64,000 nt of DNA from Flavobacteriales bacterium (GTDB taxonomy: Bacteria; Bacteroidota; Bacteroidia; Flavobacteriales; Flavobacteriaceae): NCBI GenBank assembly GCA_004213995.1, contig SGZJ01000005.1, positions 1 through 64,000 on the forward strand, read 5' to 3'. Every line of letters begins with the position of its first letter. The first letter of the stretch is position 1. The translations under genes and the position numbers were made by a program. Below are positions 51,982 to 62,371 of the stretch, piece after piece. The notes beneath the pieces are model-generated. The model was not told the origin of the DNA. It worked only from the letters and a program-made list of their open reading frames with translations, and made no database searches.

Positions 51982-53247
51982 GTCAAAGCCTAAATCTTTT
52001 CTATAATACTTCCCTTTAAAATTAATTTTAGAAGCGCTATTATAAGAGTTCTTTAATGCCTGCTGAAAATTATTTCCGAATGACGTAATTGCTAAGACTC
52101 TTCCCCCATTTGTATAAATGTTCTCTTTTTCTCGAATAGCACCTGCATGATAAACTGTTGAATCAACAACGTGGTCAATTCCTGTTATTTTAATTCCTTT
52201 ATTATAACTACTAGGATATCCGCCTGAAACTAAAACTACTGTCGCTGCTGATCTATGGTCAATATTTAGCTCAATTTTATCCAATGTTTTATTTTTAAAA
52301 GATTGGAATATTTCTACAAAATCGTTTTGAATTCTAGGCAAAACAACCTCTGTTTCTGGGTCTCCCATTCTAACATTATATTCGATAACTTTTGGATTGT
52401 TATTGACATTGATTAGCCCTATAAAAATAAAGCCTTGATACTCAATATTATCTTTTTTTAGCCCTTCAATTGTAGGAATAATTATATTTTGTTCAATCTT
52501 ATTTAATAGCGTTTTATTTGCAAATGGAACTGGGGATACAGCCCCCATACCACCAGTATTAAGTCCAGTATCTCCTTCCCCAATTCTTTTATAGTCTTTA
52601 GCGGTTGGAAGTACTTTATAGTTTACTCCATCGGTTAACACAAAACAACTCAATTCTATTCCATCTAAAAACTCTTCAATTACTACTTTTGAACTTGCTA
52701 TTCCGAATTTTTCTCCAACTAACATTTCTGTTAATTGGCTCTTTGCTTCATCAAAACTGTCAATTATTAAAACGCCTTTTCCTGCCGCTAATCCATCTGC
52801 TTTTAAAACATATGGGGGTGTAAGGGTTTTTAAAAATTTAAAGCCTTCTTTTATATTTTCTCTTGTAAATGTTGCATAGCGCGCCGTTGGAATTTTGTGA
52901 CGAACTAAAAACTTTTTTGCAAAATCTTTACTTCCTTCTAGACTTGCTGCATTTTGTTTTGGCCCTATAATGGTTATTGAATTAGTCTCCTTGTCTTTGG
53001 CGAAGAAATCATGTATTCCGTTAACTAACGGATCTTCTGGCCCAACTATTATCATAGAAATACCAAGTTCAAGAGATTTCTTTTTTACTTGCTCAAAATC
53101 ATTTATGTTTATTGGAATATTCGTGGCAATTTCTTGGGTGCCAGAATTTCCGGGGGCAACATATAGCTTGTCAGTTAATTTACTATCTGCTATTTTTAAT
53201 GCAAAAGCATGTTCTCTTCCCCCCGAACCAAGAATAAGTATGTTCAT
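51976..53247 (-). CDS. purD: Phosphoribosylamine--glycine ligase
   Basis: NILILGSGGREHAFALKI; YVLKADGLAAGKGVLI; NTGGMGAVSPVPF; EYNVRMGDPETEVVLPR. Confidence 0.97.
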   Translation of the reverse strand: MNILILGSGGREHAFALKIADSKLTDKLYVAPGNSGTQEIATNIPININDFEQVKKKSLELGISMIIVGPEDPLVNGIHDFFAKDKETNSITIIGPKQNAASLEGSKDFAKKFLVRHKIPTARYATFTRENIKEGFKFLKTLTPPYVLKADGLAAGKGVLIIDSFDEAKSQLTEMLVGEKFGIASSKVVIEEFLDGIELSCFVLTDGVNYKVLPTAKDYKRIGEGDTGLNTGGMGAVSPVPFANKTLLNKIEQNIIIPTIEGLKKDNIEYQGFIFIGLINVNNNPKVIEYNVRMGDPETEVVLPRIQNDFVEIFQSFKNKTLDKIELNIDHRSAATVVLVSGGYPSSYNKGIKITGIDHVVDSTVYHAGAIREKENIYTNGGRVLAITSFGNNFQQALKNSYNSASKINFKGKYYRKDLGFDL

Positions 53248-53304
53248 TAATGTTTTTTTGTAAAAATACTGTATATGTGATTATTAAAAAAAGGAAAAAG
53301 GCAA

Positions 53305-54666
53305 CTAATATGCCTTGTCTTCACCTTTTATAGAATTTAATATTGTCCTAAGGATGATTTTTACATCAAGTAATATAGACCAATTTTCTAAATAATATAT
53401 GTCAAACTTGATTCTATTGACTATGTCTGATTCTTTTTCAACCTCACCTCTATACCCACTAACTTGGGCCAAGCCCGTAATGCCTGGCTTAATCACGTGT
53501 CTTAACATGTATTTGTCAACGGTCTTATAATACTTGTCGTTTTCTTTAATCATATGAGGCCTTGGGCCTACAACCGACATATCACCAAGCAATACATTTA
53601 TAAATTGGGGCATTTCATCAAGGCTAGTTTTTCGTAAAAAAGCACCAATTTTGGTAACCCTTGTGTCGCCTTTTGTTGCTTGTAGCTTGTGTGCATTCTC
53701 ATTAACTATCATTGACCTAAATTTCAAACAACTAAACTCCTCATAGTTTATTCCATTTCTTGTTTGTTTAAAGAAAACAGGGCCATCAGATTCTTTTTTA
53801 ATAAATAATGCTATAATAGGAGTTAGCCAGCTCAGAACAAAAACAATAACAGCCAAAGAGATAATAATATCTATAAGCCTTTTAAAAAATAGATTCACAG
53901 AATCTTGAAGAGGTACCCTTCTTAAAGATAAGATTGGTAAAGAATCATAAGTCTCGTAAATAAGTTTTTTAGAATTTAGCTTAGTTGAGTTTGGGATAAA
54001 TTTTATTGTTTTTAAATTATTGTCACAAAACTTTATCAACGCTTTTAGGTCTTGATCATTTATGTTTTCGGTCGAGCAATATATTTCATCAATTTCTTGT
54101 TCTTTTACAAAATTAATCGAATCTAAAATAGATTTCTTAGATACATCTGAAAAAGTTTTTTTATGCAAGTATCCAGCCTGCTTATTTTTAATAAAAAAAA
54201 GTTCTAAATTTTGTGATTCGATACTGCTTCCTATTATTATAGTTTTTCGATAATTCCCACCAAAATAAGATCTAAATGTCTTAATTGAATAGTATGTTAA
54301 TATTTTTACAAAAACTATCAAAATTGCAATTGGCATTAGCAGTTTAATAATTGTGTTTGGCTCAAGTTCTAGCCCAGGAAAGATCCCAGCAAAACAAAAT
54401 AGAGACAAAGCAAATAAAACGATTTGATTAAATAGTAAATTAATTATTTTAAGAAAATTTGTGTACCTATAGATGTAATAAAACCTGTTGAATACAGAGA
54501 CAATAATCCATAAAACAGTTAATGTAAAAAAATGCTTGAACTCAAATTCTTTGTATAAATAAATGGCTAAGAACTGTTGGGTAACAACAATAATTATTGC
54601 AATGTCAATAAAATAAGACAAAGGGCTAATTAATCCTGAGTATCTTCTTGTTTTACCTTTTATCAT
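53305..54666 (-). CDS. Polyprenyl glycosylphosphotransferase (WcaJ-like)
   Basis: KRLIDIIISLAVIVFVLSWL; FKQTRNGINYEEFSCLKFRSM; LRKTSLDEMPQFINVLLGDMSVVGPRPHM. Confidence 0.95.
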   Translation of the reverse strand: MIKGKTRRYSGLISPLSYFIDIAIIIVVTQQFLAIYLYKEFEFKHFFTLTVLWIIVSVFNRFYYIYRYTNFLKIINLLFNQIVLFALSLFCFAGIFPGLELEPNTIIKLLMPIAILIVFVKILTYYSIKTFRSYFGGNYRKTIIIGSSIESQNLELFFIKNKQAGYLHKKTFSDVSKKSILDSINFVKEQEIDEIYCSTENINDQDLKALIKFCDNNLKTIKFIPNSTKLNSKKLIYETYDSLPILSLRRVPLQDSVNLFFKRLIDIIISLAVIVFVLSWLTPIIALFIKKESDGPVFFKQTRNGINYEEFSCLKFRSMIVNENAHKLQATKGDTRVTKIGAFLRKTSLDEMPQFINVLLGDMSVVGPRPHMIKENDKYYKTVDKYMLRHVIKPGITGLAQVSGYRGEVEKESDIVNRIKFDIYYLENWSILLDVKIILRTILNSIKGEDKAY

Positions 54667-55747
54667 TTGCTGTTTTTGATTTTACAAAGTCCTTTAATTT
54701 AGATTCGAAATTTGATTTACTATATTTTAATGATTCATTTCTAATAAATTCATAGTCGAAGTCAATTTTATTAAAACGGTTTATTGCTTCTAAAATTGCA
54801 TTCGAATCTTGGTCGCCAAAAAAAACTCCTGTCTTATTCTCAATTACAGTTTCTTTAAGTCCGCCCTTTTTAATAGCAATAACCGGTGTGCCGCATGCTT
54901 GTGCCTCTACTGGTGCAATGCCAAAATCTTCAATTCCTGCGTGAATAAATGCCTTAGCTTTGCTAACATATTTATAAACAACCGATGAGTTTGAGTATTC
55001 TATAAATTTAATGTTATTAGACGCAATTTTTTTCAAATAATTCTCTTGTGATCCTGAACCTATTATAACTAAATTTTCCTTACTTTTATTAAAAGCCTCA
55101 ACAATTAAATCTACTCTTTTGTAGGGTTCAAGCCTACATGCACTAACAAAATAGTTTTCTTTCTTTTTTTGAAGTTTAAATCTCTCTACATCAACAGGGG
55201 GGTAAATAATTTCAGAATTCAATTTATAAGTTTCCTTTATCCAGTTTTGAACAAATCGTGAATTCGCGATTAAATAGTCAGGGCTTGAAGCCTGCTTAAT
55301 ATCTATTTTTTTTAATAACTCTAAAATTGGAGATAATAAAAATCTTGCTTTTCTTCCAAAATATATTCCATCTTTATCCCACAAATATCTTTGATTTCTT
55401 GCTTGTATGTAGGAAATATGTATTTGATTAGTGTTTGTTTTTTTTATTCCTTTTGCAACAGAAAATGATGATGAGATTATTAATTCAACACTTTTGTCAA
55501 CTTTAATTTTTTTAATAAAATAAGGGAATAAGAAGAAAAGGTACCTGAACTTACTTTTAAATAGTTGAAGTAAAGAGTTTTTAATTTTAATTTTATTGTT
55601 AGAAAAAACCAAATTTTGATCTTTAGTGCTCATTATGTTTACCAACGTGTAGCAGGTTTCAAATTGAAATATTTTAGTCATTGAAGACACGACCCTTTCG
55701 GCACCTCCGTATTTATCTAACCAATCAACAGCTATTGCTTTTTTCAT
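54653..55747 (-). CDS. Glycosyltransferase family 4
   Basis: DWLDKYGGAERVVSSMTKIF; EDFGIAPVEAQACGTPVIAIKKGGLKETV. Confidence 0.93.
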   Translation of the reverse strand: MKKAIAVDWLDKYGGAERVVSSMTKIFQFETCYTLVNIMSTKDQNLVFSNNKIKIKNSLLQLFKSKFRYLFFLFPYFIKKIKVDKSVELIISSSFSVAKGIKKTNTNQIHISYIQARNQRYLWDKDGIYFGRKARFLLSPILELLKKIDIKQASSPDYLIANSRFVQNWIKETYKLNSEIIYPPVDVERFKLQKKKENYFVSACRLEPYKRVDLIVEAFNKSKENLVIIGSGSQENYLKKIASNNIKFIEYSNSSVVYKYVSKAKAFIHAGIEDFGIAPVEAQACGTPVIAIKKGGLKETVIENKTGVFFGDQDSNAILEAINRFNKIDFDYEFIRNESLKYSKSNFESKLKDFVKSKTANDKR

Positions 55748-55748
55748 T

Positions 55749-56945
55749 TTATTGTTGTTTTGCATTATCTTTTGATAAGATCACAATTAAAACTAAAGCA
55801 AAAAGATAAACCCCAATTAACCGATGAAAATTATTGTAGACGGTCATATAGATTAACATGCTAATTAGTAATAACAGTTTTGTGTGTGATTCTTTAGCTA
55901 GTTTAAAAGCCTGAGTAAGAAATATAAGAAAAAGAAACCCCGCTAAAATTCCTTGGCTTATTAAAATATCTAAATATTGATTATGTGTATTAAATTCTTT
56001 ATTAATAAACCAGTTTTTCTTTTTTTGTTGTGGGATGTTATTATACTTATTTACCAACTTTTCTGTCGTCTTTGAATATCCGTTACCAGTGATTAAATTT
56101 GTTTGTTTTAGTATTTCAAAAGAATATTTCCAAATTAAAAAACGTGGCTCATGCATTTCTATTTTTTCAAAATAACTAGTTCTAAAATTGTCGTCTGAAT
56201 GAAAAATTCTTTGGGACAGGTTGTTATTTGTTAATACCACAACAGATGTTAAAAGAAGTATTAAGAGTACTGCTACATACCTCATGTAGGATTTTAAAAA
56301 TGTGAAAACATAATAAATAATTATAAATAAAACTGAAACAATAGCAATTCTTCCAGCAATTAAAAAAACAAAGAAAACAAAAAACACTGCCAAAAATAGA
56401 TTATGTTTTTTTTGATTTTTTAGCAATCTTTCAAAAACAAAAATTAAGCTAAAAGTGCACAGAAGGCCCAGGTATAATCTTTGCACAGGAAGCGTCTCGT
56501 TTATTAAAGGTCCTTTAGTAAAATTGAATACTCCTGTTTGAAAAACTATTATGCAAATTTTAATCAGAGAATATGTGCACGCTGTAAATGTTCCTAAAAT
56601 AATTCCTGACTTTAAGTAGCTCAGGTTTTTTTCTTTTAGACCAAAAGATAATATTACTAAAAGTAGAACTTGAAATAATTTTTTTATCTGAGATATGTCC
56701 TCAATAAAATTATTGAGAAAAACAGACTTTAAAAAAATAAAAAAAACAAATGCAGAGAACCAAATTACTAGTTTTTTATTTAACAGATTTAATAGCTGGC
56801 TCCAATTTATGATAAATGGAAATAGTAAAACCAAGGCGATATTTGCACCATTAGGAATAGCATAAAACTTGTCTCCAATAAATGCTAAAGAGAAACAAAT
56901 AATAAAAAATAAGCTCGAGTATATTTTATCTAAAGAGAGTCTCAC
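55749..56945 (-). CDS. O-antigen ligase/polymerase-like membrane protein
   Basis: Multi-TM; FLIAGRIAIVSVLFIIIYYV; NTHNQYLDILISQGILAGFLFL Wzy_C/WaaL motif. Confidence 0.88.
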   Translation of the reverse strand: MRLSLDKIYSSLFFIICFSLAFIGDKFYAIPNGANIALVLLFPFIINWSQLLNLLNKKLVIWFSAFVFFIFLKSVFLNNFIEDISQIKKLFQVLLLVILSFGLKEKNLSYLKSGIILGTFTACTYSLIKICIIVFQTGVFNFTKGPLINETLPVQRLYLGLLCTFSLIFVFERLLKNQKKHNLFLAVFFVFFVFLIAGRIAIVSVLFIIIYYVFTFLKSYMRYVAVLLILLLTSVVVLTNNNLSQRIFHSDDNFRTSYFEKIEMHEPRFLIWKYSFEILKQTNLITGNGYSKTTEKLVNKYNNIPQQKKKNWFINKEFNTHNQYLDILISQGILAGFLFLIFLTQAFKLAKESHTKLLLLISMLIYMTVYNNFHRLIGVYLFALVLIVILSKDNAKQQ

Positions 56946-57730
56946 TTGTAAGTTTTTGTTTTAATAAATGTAAGAATTTTAAGGGGTGTTATTAATAAAA
57001 TTAAATTTCTTAGTAGAGAATAAATAGGGGTAAATCCAAAATAAAAATTATCTATTAAAATATTAATTCGGTGATACACTTGTAGTTTTCTGTTTTTATG
57101 AGAAATAGAGTCCTTAGACATTACATAATCTAGTAATATTTCTGGATAATTTTCACTCCTAAATTGTCTTATAATACTAAAGAAAAAAGCGTAATCTTGA
57201 GCTGCACGTCTATATTTGTAAGGGTATTTTCCTATTAAGGGAATAATTTCAGTCTTTATAATAACCGTTGGATGAATAAACATACTGTTCTTATACATAT
57301 CTCTTTGAATTCTTTTATATTCTGTTGGGTGTTTTAAATTATATTTAAACACACCTTTATCATCTACAATTCTAGCCCAGGCTCCAAGTAGCTTAATGTC
57401 ACTGTTTTTATGTAAATACTCCAATTGTTTTGTAAATTTATTTACATGGCACAAATCCCCACAATCTAATCGACCGATATATTCATATTTTTTTTCTACG
57501 GCAAAATCAAGTCCAACATTTAATGCCTCCCCTATTCCTGAATTAGTTTTAAGAAACTTCAAAAAAATATGTCCTTTAAATTCTATATCACTTTTTTCTA
57601 ATTTTTTAGTACTTCCATCATCTATTACCAATATATCTATAACTATATCTTCTTTAATTGACGCTATGGTTTTTTGAAGACCAATTAGGTTATTATAATA
57701 AGGAATAAGGACAATTATATTAGACATCAC
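56942..57730 (-). CDS. Glycosyltransferase family 2
   Basis: VLIPYYNNLIGLQKTIASI; ILVIDDGSTKK; YIGRLDCGDLC. Confidence 0.92.
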   Translation of the reverse strand: MMSNIIVLIPYYNNLIGLQKTIASIKEDIVIDILVIDDGSTKKLEKSDIEFKGHIFLKFLKTNSGIGEALNVGLDFAVEKKYEYIGRLDCGDLCHVNKFTKQLEYLHKNSDIKLLGAWARIVDDKGVFKYNLKHPTEYKRIQRDMYKNSMFIHPTVIIKTEIIPLIGKYPYKYRRAAQDYAFFFSIIRQFRSENYPEILLDYVMSKDSISHKNRKLQVYHRINILIDNFYFGFTPIYSLLRNLILLITPLKILTFIKTKTYK

Positions 57731-59093
57731 TTATTTTTTTAGTTGAACTAACAAAAATTAAGGCTAAGCAAATCCAAAACCCATAAATTCTAAAAGTATC
57801 CATCTTTAGCCAATTTAGCATAAATCCAGACATGGAAACAAATACAATTATGGCTAATAAATTTTTTTGCTTAAATAAATTATTATAACACCAAATCGAT
57901 ATAAAGCACATAAACAACAAAAAGCTCAACAGCCCTAAAGCTCCAGTTTCAGCGGCTAATCTTAGATAAAGATTGTAACCTGGGGGAAATCTTTTATTGT
58001 TTTGGTTAAGGTATTTTAGTCTAAATTCCCAATTGTTTCTTTTAGCCCAAGGCGGATACTTTGATCTTGCTTCAAATGCTTGTTGTCCATAACCAGTTCC
58101 AATAACTGGATTGTCTAAAAAGACTTTATACATTGCGTATTGAATTCCAAATCTTGATTTATTAGAGAGTGAATGGTCGTTATCATTTAGCTTAAATGAT
58201 TGAATTTCATTATCTACATAGTTTAGTATTTTTGGCGCAAAAGCTAAAAAACCAATTGTAATAGCTGCCGCTGAGATCAAAACAATTTTAGAGAATATTT
58301 TATTGTATTGAAAAGATTGAGAAATCGCGAATACAAATATAAACGCCTGAACTACTATAATAAAAAATGCTGCTCTGGAGCCCGAAATAAAAGCTAAAAC
58401 TATTACCAATAGGGCTGGTAGAAATCTAAAATAGCTTTTTGAGGTAATTATGTAACTGCACATCCATGCGAAAATTGTAATTAGATACGTTCCAAGTGCC
58501 GGAGGCTCAAAGGTTACTGAAGATATTCTCTTTAGTCTTAAGTCTGTTTTTGCTTCAACAAAAGGAAAATAATCGAAAAGATTCAGTACAGGTTTTTTTA
58601 AATTTATCAAATTAAATTTAACAACTAAAACTTCGATTATAGCATAAACTATAACGATCACAAATGAGTAATAAATCGCTTTTCTGATTAAATAAATTAT
58701 CCTTTTAGAATCTATGTTTAAAAAGCTATTGTAAAATGTAATGGGCAGTATAAATGCTGCTAAAATTAAAGAAAAATACTGTCTTAAAAATCTAATAACA
58801 CCTGAGGTTTGTTTAAAATAATTATCTGTGACTGTTTCAAAGTTAAGTGCCGTTGTTGCTGCCGCCCAAACCAAAAAAACGATTAATGAATAAAATATTG
58901 GACTATGAAGTGGAAGTTTGATTTTTTTCTTAAATAATAAAATGAAGAATGCTAATAAAAAAAACAATACACACGAATCCCTGTAGTATTCTCCTAAAAT
59001 GGAAATGCCATTCCATGAGTTAAAAGGAAGAAAAAACATTCCTGTTAAAATCAAATAAAATGAAACGTTTAGTATGTTTAGGTTTAACTTCAT
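57720..59093 (-). CDS. O-antigen ligase/polymerase-like membrane protein
   Basis: Multi-TM; FISGSRAAFFIIVVQAF; NPVIGTGYGQQAF; YNLYLRLAAETGALGLLSFLLF. Confidence 0.88.
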   Translation of the reverse strand: MKLNLNILNVSFYLILTGMFFLPFNSWNGISILGEYYRDSCVLFFLLAFFILLFKKKIKLPLHSPIFYSLIVFLVWAAATTALNFETVTDNYFKQTSGVIRFLRQYFSLILAAFILPITFYNSFLNIDSKRIIYLIRKAIYYSFVIVIVYAIIEVLVVKFNLINLKKPVLNLFDYFPFVEAKTDLRLKRISSVTFEPPALGTYLITIFAWMCSYIITSKSYFRFLPALLVIVLAFISGSRAAFFIIVVQAFIFVFAISQSFQYNKIFSKIVLISAAAITIGFLAFAPKILNYVDNEIQSFKLNDNDHSLSNKSRFGIQYAMYKVFLDNPVIGTGYGQQAFEARSKYPPWAKRNNWEFRLKYLNQNNKRFPPGYNLYLRLAAETGALGLLSFLLFMCFISIWCYNNLFKQKNLLAIIVFVSMSGFMLNWLKMDTFRIYGFWICLALIFVSSTKKISDV

Positions 59094-60001
59094 TTATTGA
59101 AAAAATTTTTATTCCAAGTGCTAGTGTCAACACCTATTTTGGTGAGGTTATCAACTTCTTTCTTGAAAACCTTCACAAGTTTATTTTCGACATCAACATC
59201 TATTGGGTCGGCCTTATAGTGGTAGTTACTTATAATGCTGTTTTTAATTGATTTCACCCACGATGAAATAGGAATAACTTTTTTTAAAAAAGTTTTTATT
59301 TTCCCTTGTTTAAAAATAAAATTTGTGACGAAATTCTTCTTATAGAGCCCCCCTTTATTATATCTTTTGGCCAAATTACTAGGGGTAAATTCTGAGTCTA
59401 CCTCAAGAAATTTATACACCTTGGTTAAAGTTTTTTTTGTGTCTATATTAAGTTCTTCTTGTGTTAAGATTAAAACCTCTGAAAAGACTTTTTTAGCTTC
59501 GATAATTTTTTCATAATAGAAGGAATTAAACGTATAAAACCAAAAATCTGAATATTGCTGACTTTTTCTAAAACTCTCTAAATCAAGAGATTTGCTAAAG
59601 GTTTCTGTTTCTCTCTGCTCTCTTAAAAGGTGCAAATAATTTGAATAGGCTCTTTTAATTGGGTCACGAAGTAATATAATTATTTTAGGGTTCTCTAGCT
59701 CTTTGTTGATTTTTTTAAAAGATTCCGGATAATTGATATACGAAGGTGATGTCTCTCCAATAATTTTTTCGCTGCGAACACTATTGAACATTTTGAAATA
59801 TGAATCTGAGCATTTGATTTGGCTTTTTTTTGCTTCTAAATCACCAGGGCCTTTATTAAGTTTTGAAATATTTGATTGTGTGAAATAATGAAGCTCCTTT
59901 TGTTTAGGCATAAATATTTCTGGGTGTGCATCAACATAATAATGTAGGGCTGTGGAACCACATTTTGGAAACCCTGAAATTATAAAGTTTGGTTTATTCA
60001 T
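59090..60001 (-). CDS. PAPS-dependent sulfotransferase
   Basis: FIISGFPKCGSTALHYYVDAHPEIF 5'-PSB loop; IILLRDPIKRAYSNYLHLLRE 3'-PB region. Confidence 0.92.
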   Translation of the reverse strand: MNKPNFIISGFPKCGSTALHYYVDAHPEIFMPKQKELHYFTQSNISKLNKGPGDLEAKKSQIKCSDSYFKMFNSVRSEKIIGETSPSYINYPESFKKINKELENPKIIILLRDPIKRAYSNYLHLLREQRETETFSKSLDLESFRKSQQYSDFWFYTFNSFYYEKIIEAKKVFSEVLILTQEELNIDTKKTLTKVYKFLEVDSEFTPSNLAKRYNKGGLYKKNFVTNFIFKQGKIKTFLKKVIPISSWVKSIKNSIISNYHYKADPIDVDVENKLVKVFKKEVDNLTKIGVDTSTWNKNFFNK

Positions 60002-60004
60002 GCT

Positions 60005-61285
60005 TTAAGAAATAAAGGTTTTAACATTGTCTAAATAAAGAACAAGGGCTGAAGCAAGAATTTTTGATATTATAAAGCTGGCGGTTGTCGATATTGCCGC
60101 TCCTAGCATTCCGTAAGCCGGAACTAAAATAATATTCAAAACTATATTGATCAATAAAGAAATTAATAAAATAACATTTAGTTTTTTCTGTCTTCCAGTC
60201 ATATTTAAGTAAAGAGCCGATGGTCCTGTAACAGAATTAAAAAATTGTGCAATAAGCAACACCCACAAAGCGCTCTTTGCCAGAACATAATTAATACCGA
60301 AAGTAGACAAAATATATTCTGAAAAACACAGTAATACTATTATAATAGGCAGGCTAATTACAACATTTATTCTTGTTGCTTTTTTTAAAATTGATTTAAG
60401 CTCATAAAAGTTTTTATCATTATATATAGTTGCAATTTTTGGCGCTATGACAATATTAACAGAAATTAACGCTAGTGCAGTTACTGATGCCAGTTTAACA
60501 GCAATTGAATAATATGCGACTGAATCAAAAGTATCATAAGCACTGATGAAAAGTACATCTGTACTTTGCATCAAAAAAAATGATATTGCGCTAAGAGCCA
60601 TTGGATATGAGGTTTTTAAAATACTGCTTGATGAAAAATTTTGGTGTTTAGATGTGACGAAATCTTTTTTAAATAAAAAAAAGTAAACTACGGCTGAGCT
60701 AATAATAAATATTACAATAAAGCTATAAATAAACCACACTACTAAATCTTCTGGGCTATCAATTATGTAAAGAATAATCGAAAATATAAAGAAAGGCATG
60801 TATCTAAAAACATTTCTAAACCCCTCAGAGATTAGAGTGTGTTTTAATGCTCTAATTGTGTCTATATTAAGCATTGTAATTGAGTAGAAAACTAACCCTT
60901 TTAAAGAAAGGCTTACCAATTCATACGCTCCTTGTTTATTGAAGATTTGATTAATTGTTTCTTTATCAATTGCAAGCAATGGTGTATATAAAATGGTGCA
61001 GGCTATTAGAATTAAAAAATTCATTTTAAAATAGATCGATCTAATTGAGCCAAATGATTTGTTAGATGTTAAAATGCCTGAATAATATATTATGGCTTGA
61101 TTTGTTCCAAGTAAAGATGCTCCACTTAAAATCATAAGAAAAGATCTTACAAAATCGTATTGGCCAACTATTTCAGCTGAAAATGAATTTGTTAAAAATA
61201 ACGAAAGCAAAAACATCAATAAGATTCCTGATGCTCTTAATAGCAAAACATTTAAACTGTTTTTTATAAAAAAATTTTTAAACAT
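60005..61285 (-). CDS. Oligosaccharide flippase (Wzx-like)
   Basis: Multi-TM PST family; NSLNVLLLRASGILLMFLLSLFLTNSFSAEIVGQYDFV. Confidence 0.9.
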   Translation of the reverse strand: MFKNFFIKNSLNVLLLRASGILLMFLLSLFLTNSFSAEIVGQYDFVRSFLMILSGASLLGTNQAIIYYSGILTSNKSFGSIRSIYFKMNFLILIACTILYTPLLAIDKETINQIFNKQGAYELVSLSLKGLVFYSITMLNIDTIRALKHTLISEGFRNVFRYMPFFIFSIILYIIDSPEDLVVWFIYSFIVIFIISSAVVYFFLFKKDFVTSKHQNFSSSSILKTSYPMALSAISFFLMQSTDVLFISAYDTFDSVAYYSIAVKLASVTALALISVNIVIAPKIATIYNDKNFYELKSILKKATRINVVISLPIIIVLLCFSEYILSTFGINYVLAKSALWVLLIAQFFNSVTGPSALYLNMTGRQKKLNVILLISLLINIVLNIILVPAYGMLGAAISTTASFIISKILASALVLYLDNVKTFIS

Positions 61286-61298
61286 TAAGCTTCTGTGG

Positions 61299-62276
61299 TT
61301 ACTTACTTTCTAACTTGTCTAGCCAGGAATATGTCTTCTTTAAAATCTGAATTATTATAAAAATAAAGCAAAGAAGAAGTGGGTAGTAAATTATTTTATT
61401 ATTCTTAATTGAATTGGTTTCAATCATTAAGTTTGAATTATTAACAACAACAACCGTATTATTTGAATATATCTTTTCTTCTTTCAATAGCTCAATCTCT
61501 TTTGATAATTCAATTTTTGTTTTTATTAGATCATTTGGCCTTATGTCCTTGTTGTCAACATAAAGCTGAGAGTCTGCGGTAGAAGAATTAGAAATGTCAT
61601 TAGTGTATTTGAGAATAATGGCATCAATTTGGTTAATCGCTTTTTCATTACTTTCTATTCTATCTGAAAAGCTATTCATTTTTCTTAACTTAAGTTCTGT
61701 AAACAAAGGGTTTGTGTTTAAATAATCGATAATTAAGTCTATAGTTTGGCTATCTGCTGTTGGGCTGAAGGAGCATGTCAAAGTGTGATATTTATAATTT
61801 GAAATAAAACTATTTGTCATTGAAAGGTTATCCTCAAAAGTTAAATTCTCAAATAATGTTTTTATTTCATTTGCCTTAAAAGTTTCATCATTTATGATTT
61901 CCTGTAAATTAACAATTGGAGAAATTGTTAGTTCAAAAACATTTAATTCTTCAGAATTAAATCCTATTTCATTAAAAAAAGTAATGTCATTAGCCTCAAT
62001 TTTTTGGTTTATTAATGAAACTGCGTCGTAGACGTAATTAACCGCGTCAAAGTTAACCTTTATAAGCACTGATGCTTCTTTGTCCGAATTGTTTTGACTT
62101 TCACTAAAAAAGCCTAAAATAACTCCAAAAAATATTAAAAATAAAAAAGCTTTCCACTGTTTGATAAAGTATTTAACCCACCTAAAAAAGAAAACAACTA
62201 TTTGAATAAATGTGGCTTGAATTTTATTAAATAATACAATTATATCTATTTCTCCTTGTTTATCGCTGGTGCTCAT
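61299..62276 (-). CDS. Wzz/chain-length-determinant-like membrane protein
   Basis: N-terminal TM, periplasmic coiled region, C-terminal TM IIYYPLLLCFIFIIIQI; position in polysaccharide locus. Confidence 0.75.
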   Translation of the reverse strand: MSTSDKQGEIDIIVLFNKIQATFIQIVVFFFRWVKYFIKQWKAFLFLIFFGVILGFFSESQNNSDKEASVLIKVNFDAVNYVYDAVSLINQKIEANDITFFNEIGFNSEELNVFELTISPIVNLQEIINDETFKANEIKTLFENLTFEDNLSMTNSFISNYKYHTLTCSFSPTADSQTIDLIIDYLNTNPLFTELKLRKMNSFSDRIESNEKAINQIDAIILKYTNDISNSSTADSQLYVDNKDIRPNDLIKTKIELSKEIELLKEEKIYSNNTVVVVNNSNLMIETNSIKNNKIIYYPLLLCFIFIIIQILKKTYSWLDKLESK

Positions 62277-62371
62277 GGCTTATTTTTTTATTAACCTATT
62301 GGTTTTTATAATTATTAGATGATGTAAAGAATTAACGCATAATACGTTCGTTTATTTTATAATACTAAGAC

